Source: Streptomyces sp. NBC_01485
GTDB lineage: Bacteria > Actinomycetota > Actinomycetes > Streptomycetales > Streptomycetaceae
Direction of reading: 5' to 3'
Assembly: GCF_036227125.1 (NCBI RefSeq)
Contig: NZ_CP109435.1
Coordinates: 4,030,001-4,094,000 of the forward strand
Length of the DNA: 64,000 bases
Part shown: positions 41,183 through 49,236 of the stretch, piece by piece
Position numbering within the stretch: position 1 is the stretch's first letter
How the letters are laid out: every line of letters begins with the position of its first letter
Made by a program: the position numbers and the translations under genes
Notes under the pieces: generated by a model
What the model was told of the DNA's origin: nothing
Seen by the model: only the letters and a program-made list of their open reading frames with translations
The model's database searches: none

Positions 41183-41491
41183 TTACACCGTTCCCCGAAT
41201 CACGGTGTCGCTGACGCGGAGAACCGCCATCAGTTCTCCTCTCAGCTCATCGGACACGGCGCCTGCCCCGAGGGCGCAGGCTCGTACCAGAGCGTGGCAG
41301 TGCTGTTCTTGCCGGTCTGTGGCGATCGCCGTGAACAGAGGGTGCGCCAGGGTCTCGCGGGCCGCGTAGCCGTCTTCGGCGTCCGTCGTCCTGCGGTGGA
41401 GGTGCTCGACGATGCGGTGTGCGGCGGGTGCCTCGGGGGAACCGATCGTGTCGAGGACGGTGAGTCCGAGCCGGATGTCGAAGACGGTCAT
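41183..41491 (-). CDS. hypothetical protein
   Basis: 102 residues, mainly helical, with no membrane segment and no family I recognise. It contains HRIVEHLHRRTTDAEDGYAA and a Cys/His pair (EQHCHALVRACALG). ATG 41491 has only a weak ribosome-binding site. It is the last gene on the minus strand of the cassette, 157 bp after the NUDIX gene; that gap shows no gene or clear motif. TAA ends the gene seven bases past the hydratase stop, right at the cassette boundary. Confidence 0.5.
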   Translation of the reverse strand: MTVFDIRLGLTVLDTIGSPEAPAAHRIVEHLHRRTTDAEDGYAARETLAHPLFTAIATDRQEQHCHALVRACALGAGAVSDELRGELMAVLRVSDTVIRGTV

Positions 41492-41647
41492 TCCGGGTTC
41501 GGCCTGCCGTTCAAGACAGGTGGCCGTGAGGTCCGTCAGGTGGTCGTCGACGGGCTGCCCGCCGGGGCAGCAGAGGGGGGCCCGGCCGGAGGACGCCCCC
41601 CATACGTCGCGCTGTTCGAATCAGTCCAGTCCAGCCGGAAGGCCTGT

Positions 41648-42091
41648 CTACTGCCAGCCGTGCCCTGTGAGAGGGCCGCTGTCGTCGAGGTAGCCGCGCA
41701 GGCCGGCCTCCGGGTACTCGATGATGTCGTCAGGCAGGTCGTGCACGGTGAACCACTCAAGGGCGAGGCACTTCTCAGGCTCCTTGTTGACGGGCTGCCC
41801 TTCCCATTCCGTGGCCTCGAAGAAGAAGCCGATCCGCTGCACCTGCGCGTCCTGCCGATGGTGCACGGTATGGACCAGGCGAAGGTGAGCCGGTTCGACG
41901 GTGATGCCGGTCTCCTCGTACAACTCCCGGGCGGCGCCGTCGGGAAGGGCCTCGCCTTGGTCAAGTTTTCCCGACGGCATGTGCCATCGGCCGTGACCGT
42001 AAGGGCCGCCACGCTGTGAGAAAAGGATCTTGTCGCCATCGCGGAGGATGACGTGAGTGTCGATGACGGGCTGTGCCGGTTGTCCGCTCAT
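41648..42091 (-). CDS. NUDIX hydrolase
   Basis: 147 residues with a complete NUDIX box (pattern G-x5-E-x7-R-E-x2-E-E-x-G, from GKLDQGEA to YEETGI, about residues 41-63). These enzymes hydrolyse nucleoside diphosphates linked to another moiety. The C-terminal half has a PVNKEPEKCLALEWF segment typical of the MutT-like subgroup. ATG 42091 overlaps the dTMP kinase stop by 4 bp, so the two are co-translated; both act on nucleotides. Confidence 0.9.
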   Translation of the reverse strand: MSGQPAQPVIDTHVILRDGDKILFSQRGGPYGHGRWHMPSGKLDQGEALPDGAARELYEETGITVEPAHLRLVHTVHHRQDAQVQRIGFFFEATEWEGQPVNKEPEKCLALEWFTVHDLPDDIIEYPEAGLRGYLDDSGPLTGHGWQ

Positions 42092-42744
42092 GTTCCTTGG
42101 GGGGTCGGATGGACGGGTGGGGTGACCGACGCTATCGGCAGCGCCAGGATGGCGTCGGCGATACGGCGCGCTACGTCCGATGGGGTGGCACTGCTGGTGT
42201 CGAGAAGCAGCACCATCACCCCCTGCCTCGTCAACTGGGATGCGGCATCGGCGTAGAGCTCGGCTTCCCGGCCGGGTGCCGAGGGGTCGAGGTGGAAGCG
42301 GTGGGTGACTCCGCGCGTTGCGATGCGTTCGGCGATGAGTCCCGGTTCCGCTGTGAGGATCACGGCGAGGTCCGGCAGCAGTGCGTGACGGTTGATGCCG
42401 AGCAGGAATTCCAAGGGCACACCGTCGAGCCGTTGCAGGACCAGCGTCGAGGGCAGGTAGCGGTCACTGATGATCAATTCGCCGGTTTGCAGAGCGGGTT
42501 GTATCTCGCTCTCGATGTGCTCGTAGCGGTTGGCGGCCACCAGGCAAGCGAGCGCCAGGCCGTGGATCTGGTCGGCATGTCTGCGGATGAACTGACCCAG
42601 GGCGCTGGTGGTCGGTTCAGCCGTCCGCCGTGCGGGATGGCCTTGAGCGGTGAGATGGTCGTGGAGCGCCTTCACCGTCGTGGACTTGCCCACCCCGCTG
42701 GGACCGTCGATGGTGACGAACCGTCCTGTGTGCTTGGGCGTCAC
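42088..42744 (-). CDS. thymidylate kinase-like (dTMP kinase) protein
   Basis: 218 residues. P-loop DGPSGVGKSTT near residue 12, RRTAEPTTSALGQFIRRH, a DR motif in ISDRYLPSTLVLQRLDG, and a lid-like RGVTHRFHLD. It would phosphorylate dTMP or a related nucleoside monophosphate. As a second-copy kinase in a mobile-looking cassette, its substrate may differ from housekeeping Tmk. GTG 42744 has AAGGAGG upstream and overlaps the stop of the small gene at 42741 (GTGA). Confidence 0.85.
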   Translation of the reverse strand: MTPKHTGRFVTIDGPSGVGKSTTVKALHDHLTAQGHPARRTAEPTTSALGQFIRRHADQIHGLALACLVAANRYEHIESEIQPALQTGELIISDRYLPSTLVLQRLDGVPLEFLLGINRHALLPDLAVILTAEPGLIAERIATRGVTHRFHLDPSAPGREAELYADAASQLTRQGVMVLLLDTSSATPSDVARRIADAILALPIASVTPPVHPTPQGT

Positions 42745-42881
42745 GCGGCGTCCTCCTTGGCCCCCTGGTTCCGGCCGTGCTGCTCGCACGTGAGCATCGC
42801 CAGCGTCGCCCGGATCCGTTGGAGTGGCACGTCACCGAACTGGATGCCGACCGAGAAATTGAACTCGTCGCGCTGTCTCAT
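42741..42881 (-). CDS. small protein coupled to the dTMP kinase
   Basis: 46 codons from ATG 42881 to TGA 42741. They have good Streptomyces codon bias and encode MRQRDEFNFSVGIQFGDVPL, then RATLAMLTCEQHGRNQGAKE. Its stop overlaps the kinase GTG. The same frame is open upstream to 43037 and encodes a CAGCV/GHDPDALLAYGDVDL-type stretch that also looks coding but lacks a clear start. The gene may be longer, or it may be the rest of the Cys-rich protein after a frameshift. Confidence 0.45.
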   Translation of the reverse strand: MRQRDEFNFSVGIQFGDVPLQRIRATLAMLTCEQHGRNQGAKEDAA

Positions 42882-43224
42882 GGACTCGTCGGCGCCGTCG
42901 CCGGTGAGATCGACGTCGCCGTACGCGAGGAGGGCGTCCGGGTCGTGGCCGGCCTGGATGACACAACCAGCACAGCCCTCGCCCTGGCTCTGCTGCTCGT
43001 CGGATCCGTTCTCGTCTGCCGTGTGGCGTTCGCTTCGTCAGATACGTCGGTTGCCGCCCCATGAAGTAGGCGAGCGCCTGTGCCTTGAGGCAGTTGAGGC
43101 ACTGCTCGCACGCGTAGAACTGGACGTGCTGCCCACCCCGCTGCACCGGGTCGAGCCAGATCACCCGCACTCCGGTGCGCTCGCACCAAAGCCAGCAATC
43201 ACTGGTGATCCATCGCCACTCCAC
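42832..43224 (-). CDS. Cys-rich hypothetical protein, C-terminus uncertain
   Basis: From GTG 43224 the frame reads VEWRWITSDCWLWCERTGVR, then VIWLDPVQRGG, FYACEQCLNCLK and AYFMGRQPTYLTKRTPHG. The early Cys pairs suggest a small Zn-binding module. After about 43020 this frame becomes Arg/Pro-rich with poor bias. The neighbouring frame (stop 42741) becomes the well-biased one, so I suspect a frameshift or an earlier real stop. No function assigned. Confidence 0.45.
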   Translation of the reverse strand: MEWRWITSDCWLWCERTGVRVIWLDPVQRGGQHVQFYACEQCLNCLKAQALAYFMGRQPTYLTKRTPHGRRERIRRAAEPGRGLCWLCHPGRPRPGRPPRVRRRRSHRRRRRRVHETARRVQFLGRHPVR

Positions 43225-43241
43225 GGGAGAACGCCCCCTTC

Positions 43242-43454
43242 CTAGGTGCTCGGGATGGCCGAGCTGGCCGCCCGGCAGTCGGGGTTGCAGACCCAGAGCC
43301 GGAACGGCAGGCCCCAATGGCGCACCTCGCCCAGCACCCGGCCACTCGCTCCCAGCGGGCGAGCGCAGAGGGCGCAGTCCATGGCCATCTGCTGGCGGGG
43401 CCGGAGGCGTGCGATGTCCGGGAGGGGCGGATGCACCGTGCCCAGGGTGTTCAC
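43242..43454 (-). CDS. small Zn-finger-like protein
   Basis: 70 residues. CALC and CNPDC form two Cys pairs about 30 residues apart, around RHWGLPFRLWV, consistent with a single zinc ribbon. ATG 43454 overlaps the HATPase gene's stop by 4 bp and the Cys-rich gene follows 17 bp later, so the genes from 43897 down appear to form one operon. Confidence 0.65.
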   Translation of the reverse strand: MNTLGTVHPPLPDIARLRPRQQMAMDCALCARPLGASGRVLGEVRHWGLPFRLWVCNPDCRAASSAIPST

Positions 43455-43897
43455 TCGTCACCCCCGATGCGGAGTTCGGCCCAGACTTCCTTGCCCCACG
43501 GGCGTCGGCCCGAGCCACGCAGGTCGTAGCCCCAGCGGTCGGCGACAGCGTCGATCAGGAACAGGCCACGGCCCGACTCGTCATCCTCGTCGGCCTGGCC
43601 GAGAGCCGGCAGACGCGCGGCTTCCCGGTCCACGACGCCGACGCGTACCCGTGTCGGGCTCGGCCGCGCGACGATCAGGCGGATCTCGCGGCACCGGGTG
43701 TGCCTTGCGGCGTTCGCGATGAGCTCTGTGACGATCAGCGTGGCGTGGTCGGCGAGGGTGTCGAGGTGCCAGACGCCGAGAACGTCCCGGACGAGCTTGC
43801 GGCCTATCTCGGCCGTGGACGGCTCGCACGGGAACGTCTGGCTATAGGCGGGACGGCCGACAGCGGCGGCCTGAACTGTCGTACTGAAACTCGTCAT
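43451..43897 (-). CDS. HATPase_c_2-type ATP-binding regulator
   Basis: 148 residues of the GHKL fold as in anti-sigma factors such as RsbW/SpoIIAB. It has the N-box segment LIVTELIANAARHT, a VGVVDREA strand in the G1 position, and DESGRGLFLIDAVADRWG. Streptomyces carries many such short orphan ATPases near XRE/DUF397 or TPR regulators; they are thought to affect development and gene expression. ATG 43897 is chosen as it starts the family-like region. The 243-bp gap to the regulator at 44141 probably holds divergent promoters. Confidence 0.8.
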   Translation of the reverse strand: MTSFSTTVQAAAVGRPAYSQTFPCEPSTAEIGRKLVRDVLGVWHLDTLADHATLIVTELIANAARHTRCREIRLIVARPSPTRVRVGVVDREAARLPALGQADEDDESGRGLFLIDAVADRWGYDLRGSGRRPWGKEVWAELRIGGDE

Positions 43898-44140
43898 CGG
43901 GGTGGAGCCTTCGCGTCGTCTCGGCGCCCGGCCCGCCCCTCGGAGAACGTCAGGAGCGGACCGGGCCGTCAACAGCCGTCCGTCACCAGTGGGGAGGCGA
44001 CGGGCGGCCAACACCCAGACAACTCCCTTTCCCGGCAGGCTGGTTAGGGCGATCAGGTGTCCATCCGACAGGCCGACCTAGGGTGATTTGGCCTCCCCTT
44101 TACCTGGCGGGCGGCGGGGCGTGAGGGCTACCGTGCGTGG

Positions 44141-45427
44141 ATGGACACCACGCGCAACGCCGTCCTTCAGGCGTGGATGGCCGAACACGGCTACAGCTCC
44201 AACAGCCTTGCTGATGCCGTGAACAGTTCCTTAGAGCGGCTGACCGGGCGACCTGGCGGCCTCGACGGCTCATCGGTCCGGGACTGGAAAGCGGGCCGGG
44301 TCAAGTGGCCCAAATCGGCTACCCGCAAGGCACTTGAGGACGTCAGCGGTCTGCCCGCCATCGCTCTAGGGTTCGTGCCACGGGGCCGGGCTCCGTTCAC
44401 CCCAGTCCCACCGCAGCAGGAGGACCCCGACATGAAGCGCCGTACCCTCGTCGGCGGCATCGCGGCGGCTGCCGCCGCAGCCGCCGCCGCGCCGGGCACC
44501 GTATCGCCGCGCCGTATCGGCATGAGTGACGTCAACCGCCTCAACAAGCGCTTCGCCGAGATCATCGCCAGCGACCACCGCCATGGCGGACAGCTCGGCA
44601 TCGAGCAGCGGGCCGCCGCGCTCGCCGACGAGGCACTGAACCTCCAGAACGCCGGCAATGCCACCCAGCGGGTACGCAGCAGCCTCTACGCCTCCGCAGC
44701 GGCGTTCCGCTCCTCGGCGATGTGGGCCGCCATCGACGGCCGCCGCTATGACGATGCCAAGGCGCACATGCGTGAGGCCCAGGCCCTCGCGGAGATGTCG
44801 GGCGATCAGGCGATCAAGTTCCGCATCTGGAGCCACGCGGGCACCATGTACCGGCACATGGGCCGCCCCGCCGATGCATTCGCCGCCAACGACGTCGCCC
44901 GCAACCTGCACCTCACCCGCCGCGACCCCCTGTTCGCGTCCCTCGGCCTCGCCCGGCAGGGGGCGATCCACGGCGCGGCCCAGGACCGCGCCGACACCCG
45001 CCGGGCGTTCGGGCAGGCCCAGGACGCCATGCTGCGCGCCGACCCCGCCGACTACCGGCCGGTGTGGATGCTCGCCTTCTACGACCAGGCCGAGCTGGAC
45101 TCGCTGGCGCTGTCGGCGTACTCGGCGCTCGGTGACTACCCGACCGCCGAGTACCACGCCCACCGCTGCCTGTACGCCCTGCGCCCCCACATGGTCCGAT
45201 CCAGGGCCATCACCACGACCCGGCTCGCCCACGCCCAGCTCGTACAGGGCGCCCCTGACGCCGCCACAGCCACCGCGATGAAGGTCCCCGCCGACGCCGC
45301 CACCCAGCACGCCCGGGTCACGCGCATGCTCCAAGAGTTCGGGGCCGCACTGCGCGCCACCGCGCCAGGCAGCACCACCGTCCAGACCTGGACCGAGCAC
45401 GCCGCCAGTTGGAGGATGGCCGCATGA
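44141..45427 (+). CDS. HTH/TPR-type regulator with internal hydrophobic segment
   Basis: 428 residues. The N-terminal 85 residues resemble an XRE-like DNA-binding domain (SLADAVNSSLERLTG, GSSVRDWKAGRVKWPKSATR). A twin-Arg-like stretch MKRRTLVGG plus an Ala run follows (about 98-118), then TPR-like helices to the end. This layout is common in Streptomyces regulators of unknown signal. Codon 31 is TTA (44231-44233), implying possible bldA control. It overlaps the GNAT gene by 4 bp and is divergent from the HATPase operon. Confidence 0.78.
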   Translation: MDTTRNAVLQAWMAEHGYSSNSLADAVNSSLERLTGRPGGLDGSSVRDWKAGRVKWPKSATRKALEDVSGLPAIALGFVPRGRAPFTPVPPQQEDPDMKRRTLVGGIAAAAAAAAAAPGTVSPRRIGMSDVNRLNKRFAEIIASDHRHGGQLGIEQRAAALADEALNLQNAGNATQRVRSSLYASAAAFRSSAMWAAIDGRRYDDAKAHMREAQALAEMSGDQAIKFRIWSHAGTMYRHMGRPADAFAANDVARNLHLTRRDPLFASLGLARQGAIHGAAQDRADTRRAFGQAQDAMLRADPADYRPVWMLAFYDQAELDSLALSAYSALGDYPTAEYHAHRCLYALRPHMVRSRAITTTRLAHAQLVQGAPDAATATAMKVPADAATQHARVTRMLQEFGAALRATAPGSTTVQTWTEHAASWRMAA

Positions 45428-45963
45428 CCACGGTGCCCGCCATCGAACTGCGCACGTTCACCACCCTCGACACCGCCCGCGGCGACCTCCTCGACGTATA
45501 CGCCGACGTACGCGCCCCCCTGCTCCACCTGCCGAACTACGCGGTCACCGCCTTCGGCGAACGCCTGGACCGGCACAGCACCGAGCCTGGGTTCACGGCC
45601 GTCCTCGCGTACGCGGACGGGCACCCGGTCGGCTACGCCTACAGCAACACCATCCAGCACGGCGACCGCTACTGGCAGCGCACCAGCCCGACGCCGCCGG
45701 ACAAGTACACCGAGCGCCCGGCCGTGGCCCTGAAGGAGATCGGCGTCCGGCCGGACTGGCGCAAGACCGGCACTGCCCGCCGCATCCACGACGCCCTCCT
45801 CGCCACACGCGACGAGCCATTCGTCACCCTCATGGTCAACCCGGCCGCTGGAGACGGAAAGGTCCACGCGCTGTACAAGTCGTGGGGGTACGAGGACATC
45901 GGACAGAGCCAGCCGTCACCGGCTTCGCCGGTCCTCACCGTGATGATCCGCGCCACCGCCTGA
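45424..45963 (+). CDS. GNAT family N-acetyltransferase
   Basis: 179 residues with the GNAT core. Strand TAVLAYADGHPVGYAYSNT leads to ALKEIGVRPDWRKTGTARRI (acetyl-CoA pyrophosphate loop, variant of RxxGxG/A), then FVTLMVNPAAGDGKVHALYK and SWGYEDIG. It would acetylate an amine; the substrate is unknown. ATG 45424 follows GGAGG. Its stop coincides with the start of the right direct repeat, so this gene marks the cassette boundary. Confidence 0.85.
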   Translation: MTTVPAIELRTFTTLDTARGDLLDVYADVRAPLLHLPNYAVTAFGERLDRHSTEPGFTAVLAYADGHPVGYAYSNTIQHGDRYWQRTSPTPPDKYTERPAVALKEIGVRPDWRKTGTARRIHDALLATRDEPFVTLMVNPAAGDGKVHALYKSWGYEDIGQSQPSPASPVLTVMIRATA

Positions 45964-46093
45964 CCGGTCCCCAGGGCACCGTCCGCTCCCTGTGGGCGGC
46001 GAAGGAGGCGGCCCGGGCGGCCGCCTTCGCGCAGGCGCCGCATCTCATCGCGCTGGGCAACCTGCCCGGCGAGCGGCAGGCGGAGCTGTTCGC
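45962..46093 (+). repeat. right direct repeat (hydratase gene 3' end)
   Basis: Matches 41011-41142 at about 94% by eye, starting inside the GNAT stop codon. Confidence 0.88.
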
Positions 46094-46127
46094 CGGGCGG
46101 CGGAGTGGGGGGTTCCGGGTGCGGTGA
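45964..46127 (+). pseudogene. enoyl-CoA hydratase 3' fragment
   Basis: The frame encodes GTVRSLWAAKEAARAAAFAQ and APHLIALGNLPGERQAELFA, like the C-terminus of the hydratase at 40403, then ends in a different tail (GRRSGGFRVR) at TGA 46125-46127. It has no start region and is a remnant left outside the cassette; its tail is probably the original chromosomal hydratase C-terminus. Confidence 0.85.
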
Positions 46128-46137
46128 GCGGCTGCTG

Positions 46138-46290
46138 TCAGCCGGCCGGGGCGTACGGTTCCGGGTTGCGGTGGTCGACCTTCGCCGCGACGCCCGGACC
46201 GGACAGGTCGACCTGTACCGTCGCCGTCGCGTTCCCGGCGACGTACTCGTCCGTGCTGCACTCTTCCACCCGGTTGGAGCGTCGATCCAT
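46138..46290 (-). CDS. small open frame or gene remnant downstream of afsK
   Basis: From ATG 46290 to TGA 46138, 50 codons with good codon bias encode MDRRSNRVEECSTDEYVAGN, then ATATVQVDLSGPGVAAKVDH and a Pro-rich end. The same frame runs on from the afsK TAG stop at 46354, giving about 70 sense codons after it. It could be a separate small gene or the 3' end of a gene deleted next to afsK. No family recognised. The rest of 46128-46353 shows nothing else. Confidence 0.35.
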   Translation of the reverse strand: MDRRSNRVEECSTDEYVAGNATATVQVDLSGPGVAAKVDHRNPEPYAPAG

Positions 46291-46353
46291 GCGGACACCC
46301 TGGACGGTCAGCTCTCGTCCACCCTGGACAGGGCTTCGGTGATCAGGCGGGGA

Positions 46354-48774
46354 CTACGCCGTTCGGGCCGTGCCCGTTCCCTTCTCCGCGTCCAGCGCGT
46401 ACACGCAGCGGTCCTTGCTGCAGGCGTACACGACGCCGTCGCGGACCACCGGGGAGCCGGTGATCTCGCCGCCGGTGGCCAGTTTCCAGCGCAGGCGGCC
46501 GTCGTCGGCCTTCAGGGTGTAGAGGAGGTGGTCGGTGGAGCCGAAGTGGATACGGCCCTCCGCGACCGCCGGGGCGCCCACGATGTCGCCGCCGGCCTGG
46601 AAGCGCCACTTGGGCGTGCCGGTGACCGCGTCCAGGGTGTACAGGCCCTTGCCGCTGCCGACGTGGACATGGCCGGCCGCCACCAGCACGGGGTCGACGG
46701 ACGCCCGGGCCTCGGTGGCGATGCGCCAGCGGTCGCGGCCGTCGGTGGCGTCGATGGCGTACACCGTGCCGAGGTAGTCGGCGAGGTAGACGCCGCCGCC
46801 GGTGACGGCCGGGCCGGGGACGAAGGTCGGCGGGGACAGGAACACCGCCGGGGCCTCGAAGTGCCAGCGCACCATGCCGCTCGCCACGTCGACGGCGAGG
46901 ACGCGGGTGCCGGCGGAGAGGTAGACGTAGCCGTCGGGGCCGGGCGTCACGCGGACCGGGACGCCGCCGCAGGAGGCCGTGTCGCCGATCGGATACGACC
47001 AGCGTTCGTCACCCGTACGGGCGTCGAGCGCTCTGAGACGGGCGTCCTGCCAGACGTAGACCGTGCCCTCGTGGAGCGTCGGACCGGCCTCCGGGGACTC
47101 GAAGTCGGTCTGACAGCCGCTGATCTCCCAGAGTTTCTGCCCGCCCGAGGCCTCCCATGCCTGGACGCCGCCGCCGCGCGTGCCGGTGACGACCGTGCCC
47201 CGGTCGGCCTTGAGCGAGTACACCCAGGCGTCCGTGGACAGCCGCCACAGGTCGCCGCCCTCGCGGGCGTCCAACGCGAACAGGGTGGGGCCGTCGGAGG
47301 CGTGGACGCGGCCGTCCGACACCGCCATCGACCAGGCCACGTCGCGCGTCTTGAAGCGGCGCCGGCCGGTGGCCACGTCCAGGGCGTGTACCTCGAAGGA
47401 GGTGACGTAGACCAGGTCCCCGGCGACCGACGGCGTGCCCCACACATCGTTCGACATGCGGAAACGCCAGGGACGCCAGCCGGCAGGCGTCTCCGCGGGC
47501 CCGTTCTGCGCGGCCGGTACGGCGGGGTCGGCGCCGTTGACGCCGGGGTGCAGCCGGGACCAGTTGGCGACCAGGCCGGGTTCCGCGACCGGCGCCTTCA
47601 CGGCGGCCGTGGCCCGGACGTCGGCGACGCGCGGACCGGGCCCGATCGGCACCGCCGCACCCGCCAGCCGGACGGGACCGGCGTCGGGGGAGCCGACGGG
47701 CGAGGGGCCGTGCGAGGGCGCGTGCGAGGGCGCCGGGCGGGTGAGGACCACGGGGTCGTGGGACGGCGGGGGCGGTACGGCCCCCCGCCCCATGGCCACG
47801 CCGCCACCGCCACCGCCGCCGACACCTGCTCCGCCTCCGCCGCTGCGGGGGCTCGCGGGTGCCGGTTTCGGTGCCGGGCGCCCGCCGCGGCGCGTCTCGA
47901 TCATGGTGACCGCCTTCTCGGGCAGCCACGCCGACGCCGTACCGCTGTCGTCGGAGCCGGAGCCGAAGAGGTGGGGGGCGAGCTGGGCCTGGAGGTCCGC
48001 CGGGTTGGGGCGGGCCGTGGCCTCCATCTGCATGCAGGACTCGATGAGCGGACGCAGCTCGTCCGGGAGTCCCTCCAGGTCCGGGCCTTCGCGCAGCAGC
48101 ATGAAGACCGTCTCGACCGGGTTGGCGCCGTGGAAGGGCGGGTGGCCGGTGGCGGCGAAGACGAGCATCGAGCCGAGCGAGAAGACGTCGCTCGCGCCGG
48201 TCACGCTCCGCGAGTCCTTCGCCTGCTCGGGCGACATGTAGGCGGGGGTGCCGACGGCCACGTTCGTCATCGTCAAACGCGTGTTCGAAACGCCGGACGC
48301 GATACCGAAGTCGATCACCCGGGGCCCGTCCTCGACGACGAGGACGTTGGACGGCTTGAGGTCACGGTGGACCAGTCCCGCCCCGTGGATGGACTGGAGG
48401 GCCTCCGCCACGCCCGCCGCCAGCCAGCGCACCGCCTGGGCCGGCATCGGCCCGCACTCGTTCACTATCTCCTCGAGGGAGGGCGCGGGCACGTACGCGG
48501 TGGCCAGCCACGGCACGGCGGCGCGCGGATCGGCGTCGACGACCGCGGCCGTGTAGAAGCCGGAGACCGCCCGGGCCGCCTCCACCTCGCGCGTGAAGCG
48601 CACGCGGAAGAGCTGGTCCTCGGCGAGCTCCGTACGGACCGTCTTGATCGCCACGCGCCGGCCCGAGGCCGAACGTGCCAGATAGACCAGCCCCATGCCG
48701 CCGGCACCCAGCCGTCCCAGCACCTCGAACGGCCCGATCCGCCGAGGATCGTGCTGCGTCAGCTGATCCACCAC
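46354..48774 (-). CDS. afsK: Ser/Thr protein kinase AfsK with C-terminal PQQ-type beta-propeller
   Basis: 806 residues. The N-terminal kinase has a GRLGAGGMGLVYLAR Gly-loop, VAIK Lys near 44, HRDLKPSN catalytic loop (about 137-143), DFG (about 155-157) and activation-loop Thr168, the position reported as the autophosphorylation site in S. coelicolor AfsK. A Pro/Gly-rich linker (about 310-430) leads to PQQ-like propeller repeats (VYAIDATDGRDRWRI, LYTLDAVTGTPKWRF). AfsK phosphorylates AfsR, whose gene lies 10 kb away. GTG 48774 gives the conserved MVDQLTQHDPRRIGPFEVLG start. The 462-bp upstream gap contains 66-bp spaced repeats. Confidence 0.95.
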   Translation of the reverse strand: MVDQLTQHDPRRIGPFEVLGRLGAGGMGLVYLARSASGRRVAIKTVRTELAEDQLFRVRFTREVEAARAVSGFYTAAVVDADPRAAVPWLATAYVPAPSLEEIVNECGPMPAQAVRWLAAGVAEALQSIHGAGLVHRDLKPSNVLVVEDGPRVIDFGIASGVSNTRLTMTNVAVGTPAYMSPEQAKDSRSVTGASDVFSLGSMLVFAATGHPPFHGANPVETVFMLLREGPDLEGLPDELRPLIESCMQMEATARPNPADLQAQLAPHLFGSGSDDSGTASAWLPEKAVTMIETRRGGRPAPKPAPASPRSGGGGAGVGGGGGGGVAMGRGAVPPPPSHDPVVLTRPAPSHAPSHGPSPVGSPDAGPVRLAGAAVPIGPGPRVADVRATAAVKAPVAEPGLVANWSRLHPGVNGADPAVPAAQNGPAETPAGWRPWRFRMSNDVWGTPSVAGDLVYVTSFEVHALDVATGRRRFKTRDVAWSMAVSDGRVHASDGPTLFALDAREGGDLWRLSTDAWVYSLKADRGTVVTGTRGGGVQAWEASGGQKLWEISGCQTDFESPEAGPTLHEGTVYVWQDARLRALDARTGDERWSYPIGDTASCGGVPVRVTPGPDGYVYLSAGTRVLAVDVASGMVRWHFEAPAVFLSPPTFVPGPAVTGGGVYLADYLGTVYAIDATDGRDRWRIATEARASVDPVLVAAGHVHVGSGKGLYTLDAVTGTPKWRFQAGGDIVGAPAVAEGRIHFGSTDHLLYTLKADDGRLRWKLATGGEITGSPVVRDGVVYACSKDRCVYALDAEKGTGTARTA

Positions 48775-49048
48775 TTGCCTGCCACCTCCCCGTACGAGCC
48801 GCGTCACCCACTTGTGTACACGGCCCCGTGCAGCGTCTCACCACCGCACCGCCATGGCGGCACGCACCCCGATTGTTCCTGGCCGGGCGGCTGGTTGCGA
48901 ACCCGCGGGCATTCGGGGTGTCTCATTTCATATGCGGGCAAAAAATCCTCACGGTAGGACAAACCTGCCGGTGAGACGTTCGATGAGCGGGCGTGTGAGG
49001 GGGTCGGCGAGGGGTCAGAGGGGTCCGGTGGGGGTCCGAGGAGAGGTC

Positions 49049-49150
49049 GGCGAGGCGTCGGCGAGGGGCCTGAGGGATCCGTTGTGGGGGGCCGGTGGGG
49101 GGGCCGAGGAGGGCGGCGAGGCGTCGCTGAGGGGCCTGAGGGATCCGTCG
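49049..49150. repeat. 66-bp spaced imperfect direct repeat upstream of afsK
   Basis: A roughly 36-bp G-rich segment beginning GGCGAGGCGTCGGCGAGGGG at 49049 recurs at 49115 with few changes, and fainter copies surround it (48995-49200). This region, 48775-49236, has no convincing gene. Confidence 0.7.
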
Positions 49151-49236
49151 GGGGTCCGGTGGAGGTCCGGCGAGGGTTGGATCAGGGTCCGATGAGGGAC
49201 GGACGAGGCGGCTGACAGGGTCGGACGAGGGGCTGC

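Larger units (their letters stand above)
41143..45961. other. inserted regulatory/metabolic cassette of about 4.8 kb
   Basis: The segment is bounded by imperfect direct repeats of the hydratase gene 3' end and contains nine likely genes with no link to CoA metabolism. No integrase or transposase is present. Both repeats are followed by TGAGCGGCT, so homology includes the stop codon. It is most simply explained by recombination with a related strain's DNA. Confidence 0.7.

Noticed and set aside
42777..43064. Plus-strand 95-residue frame in the cassette
   Set aside because: Antisense of the better-biased minus-strand frame; no ribosome-binding site or family.
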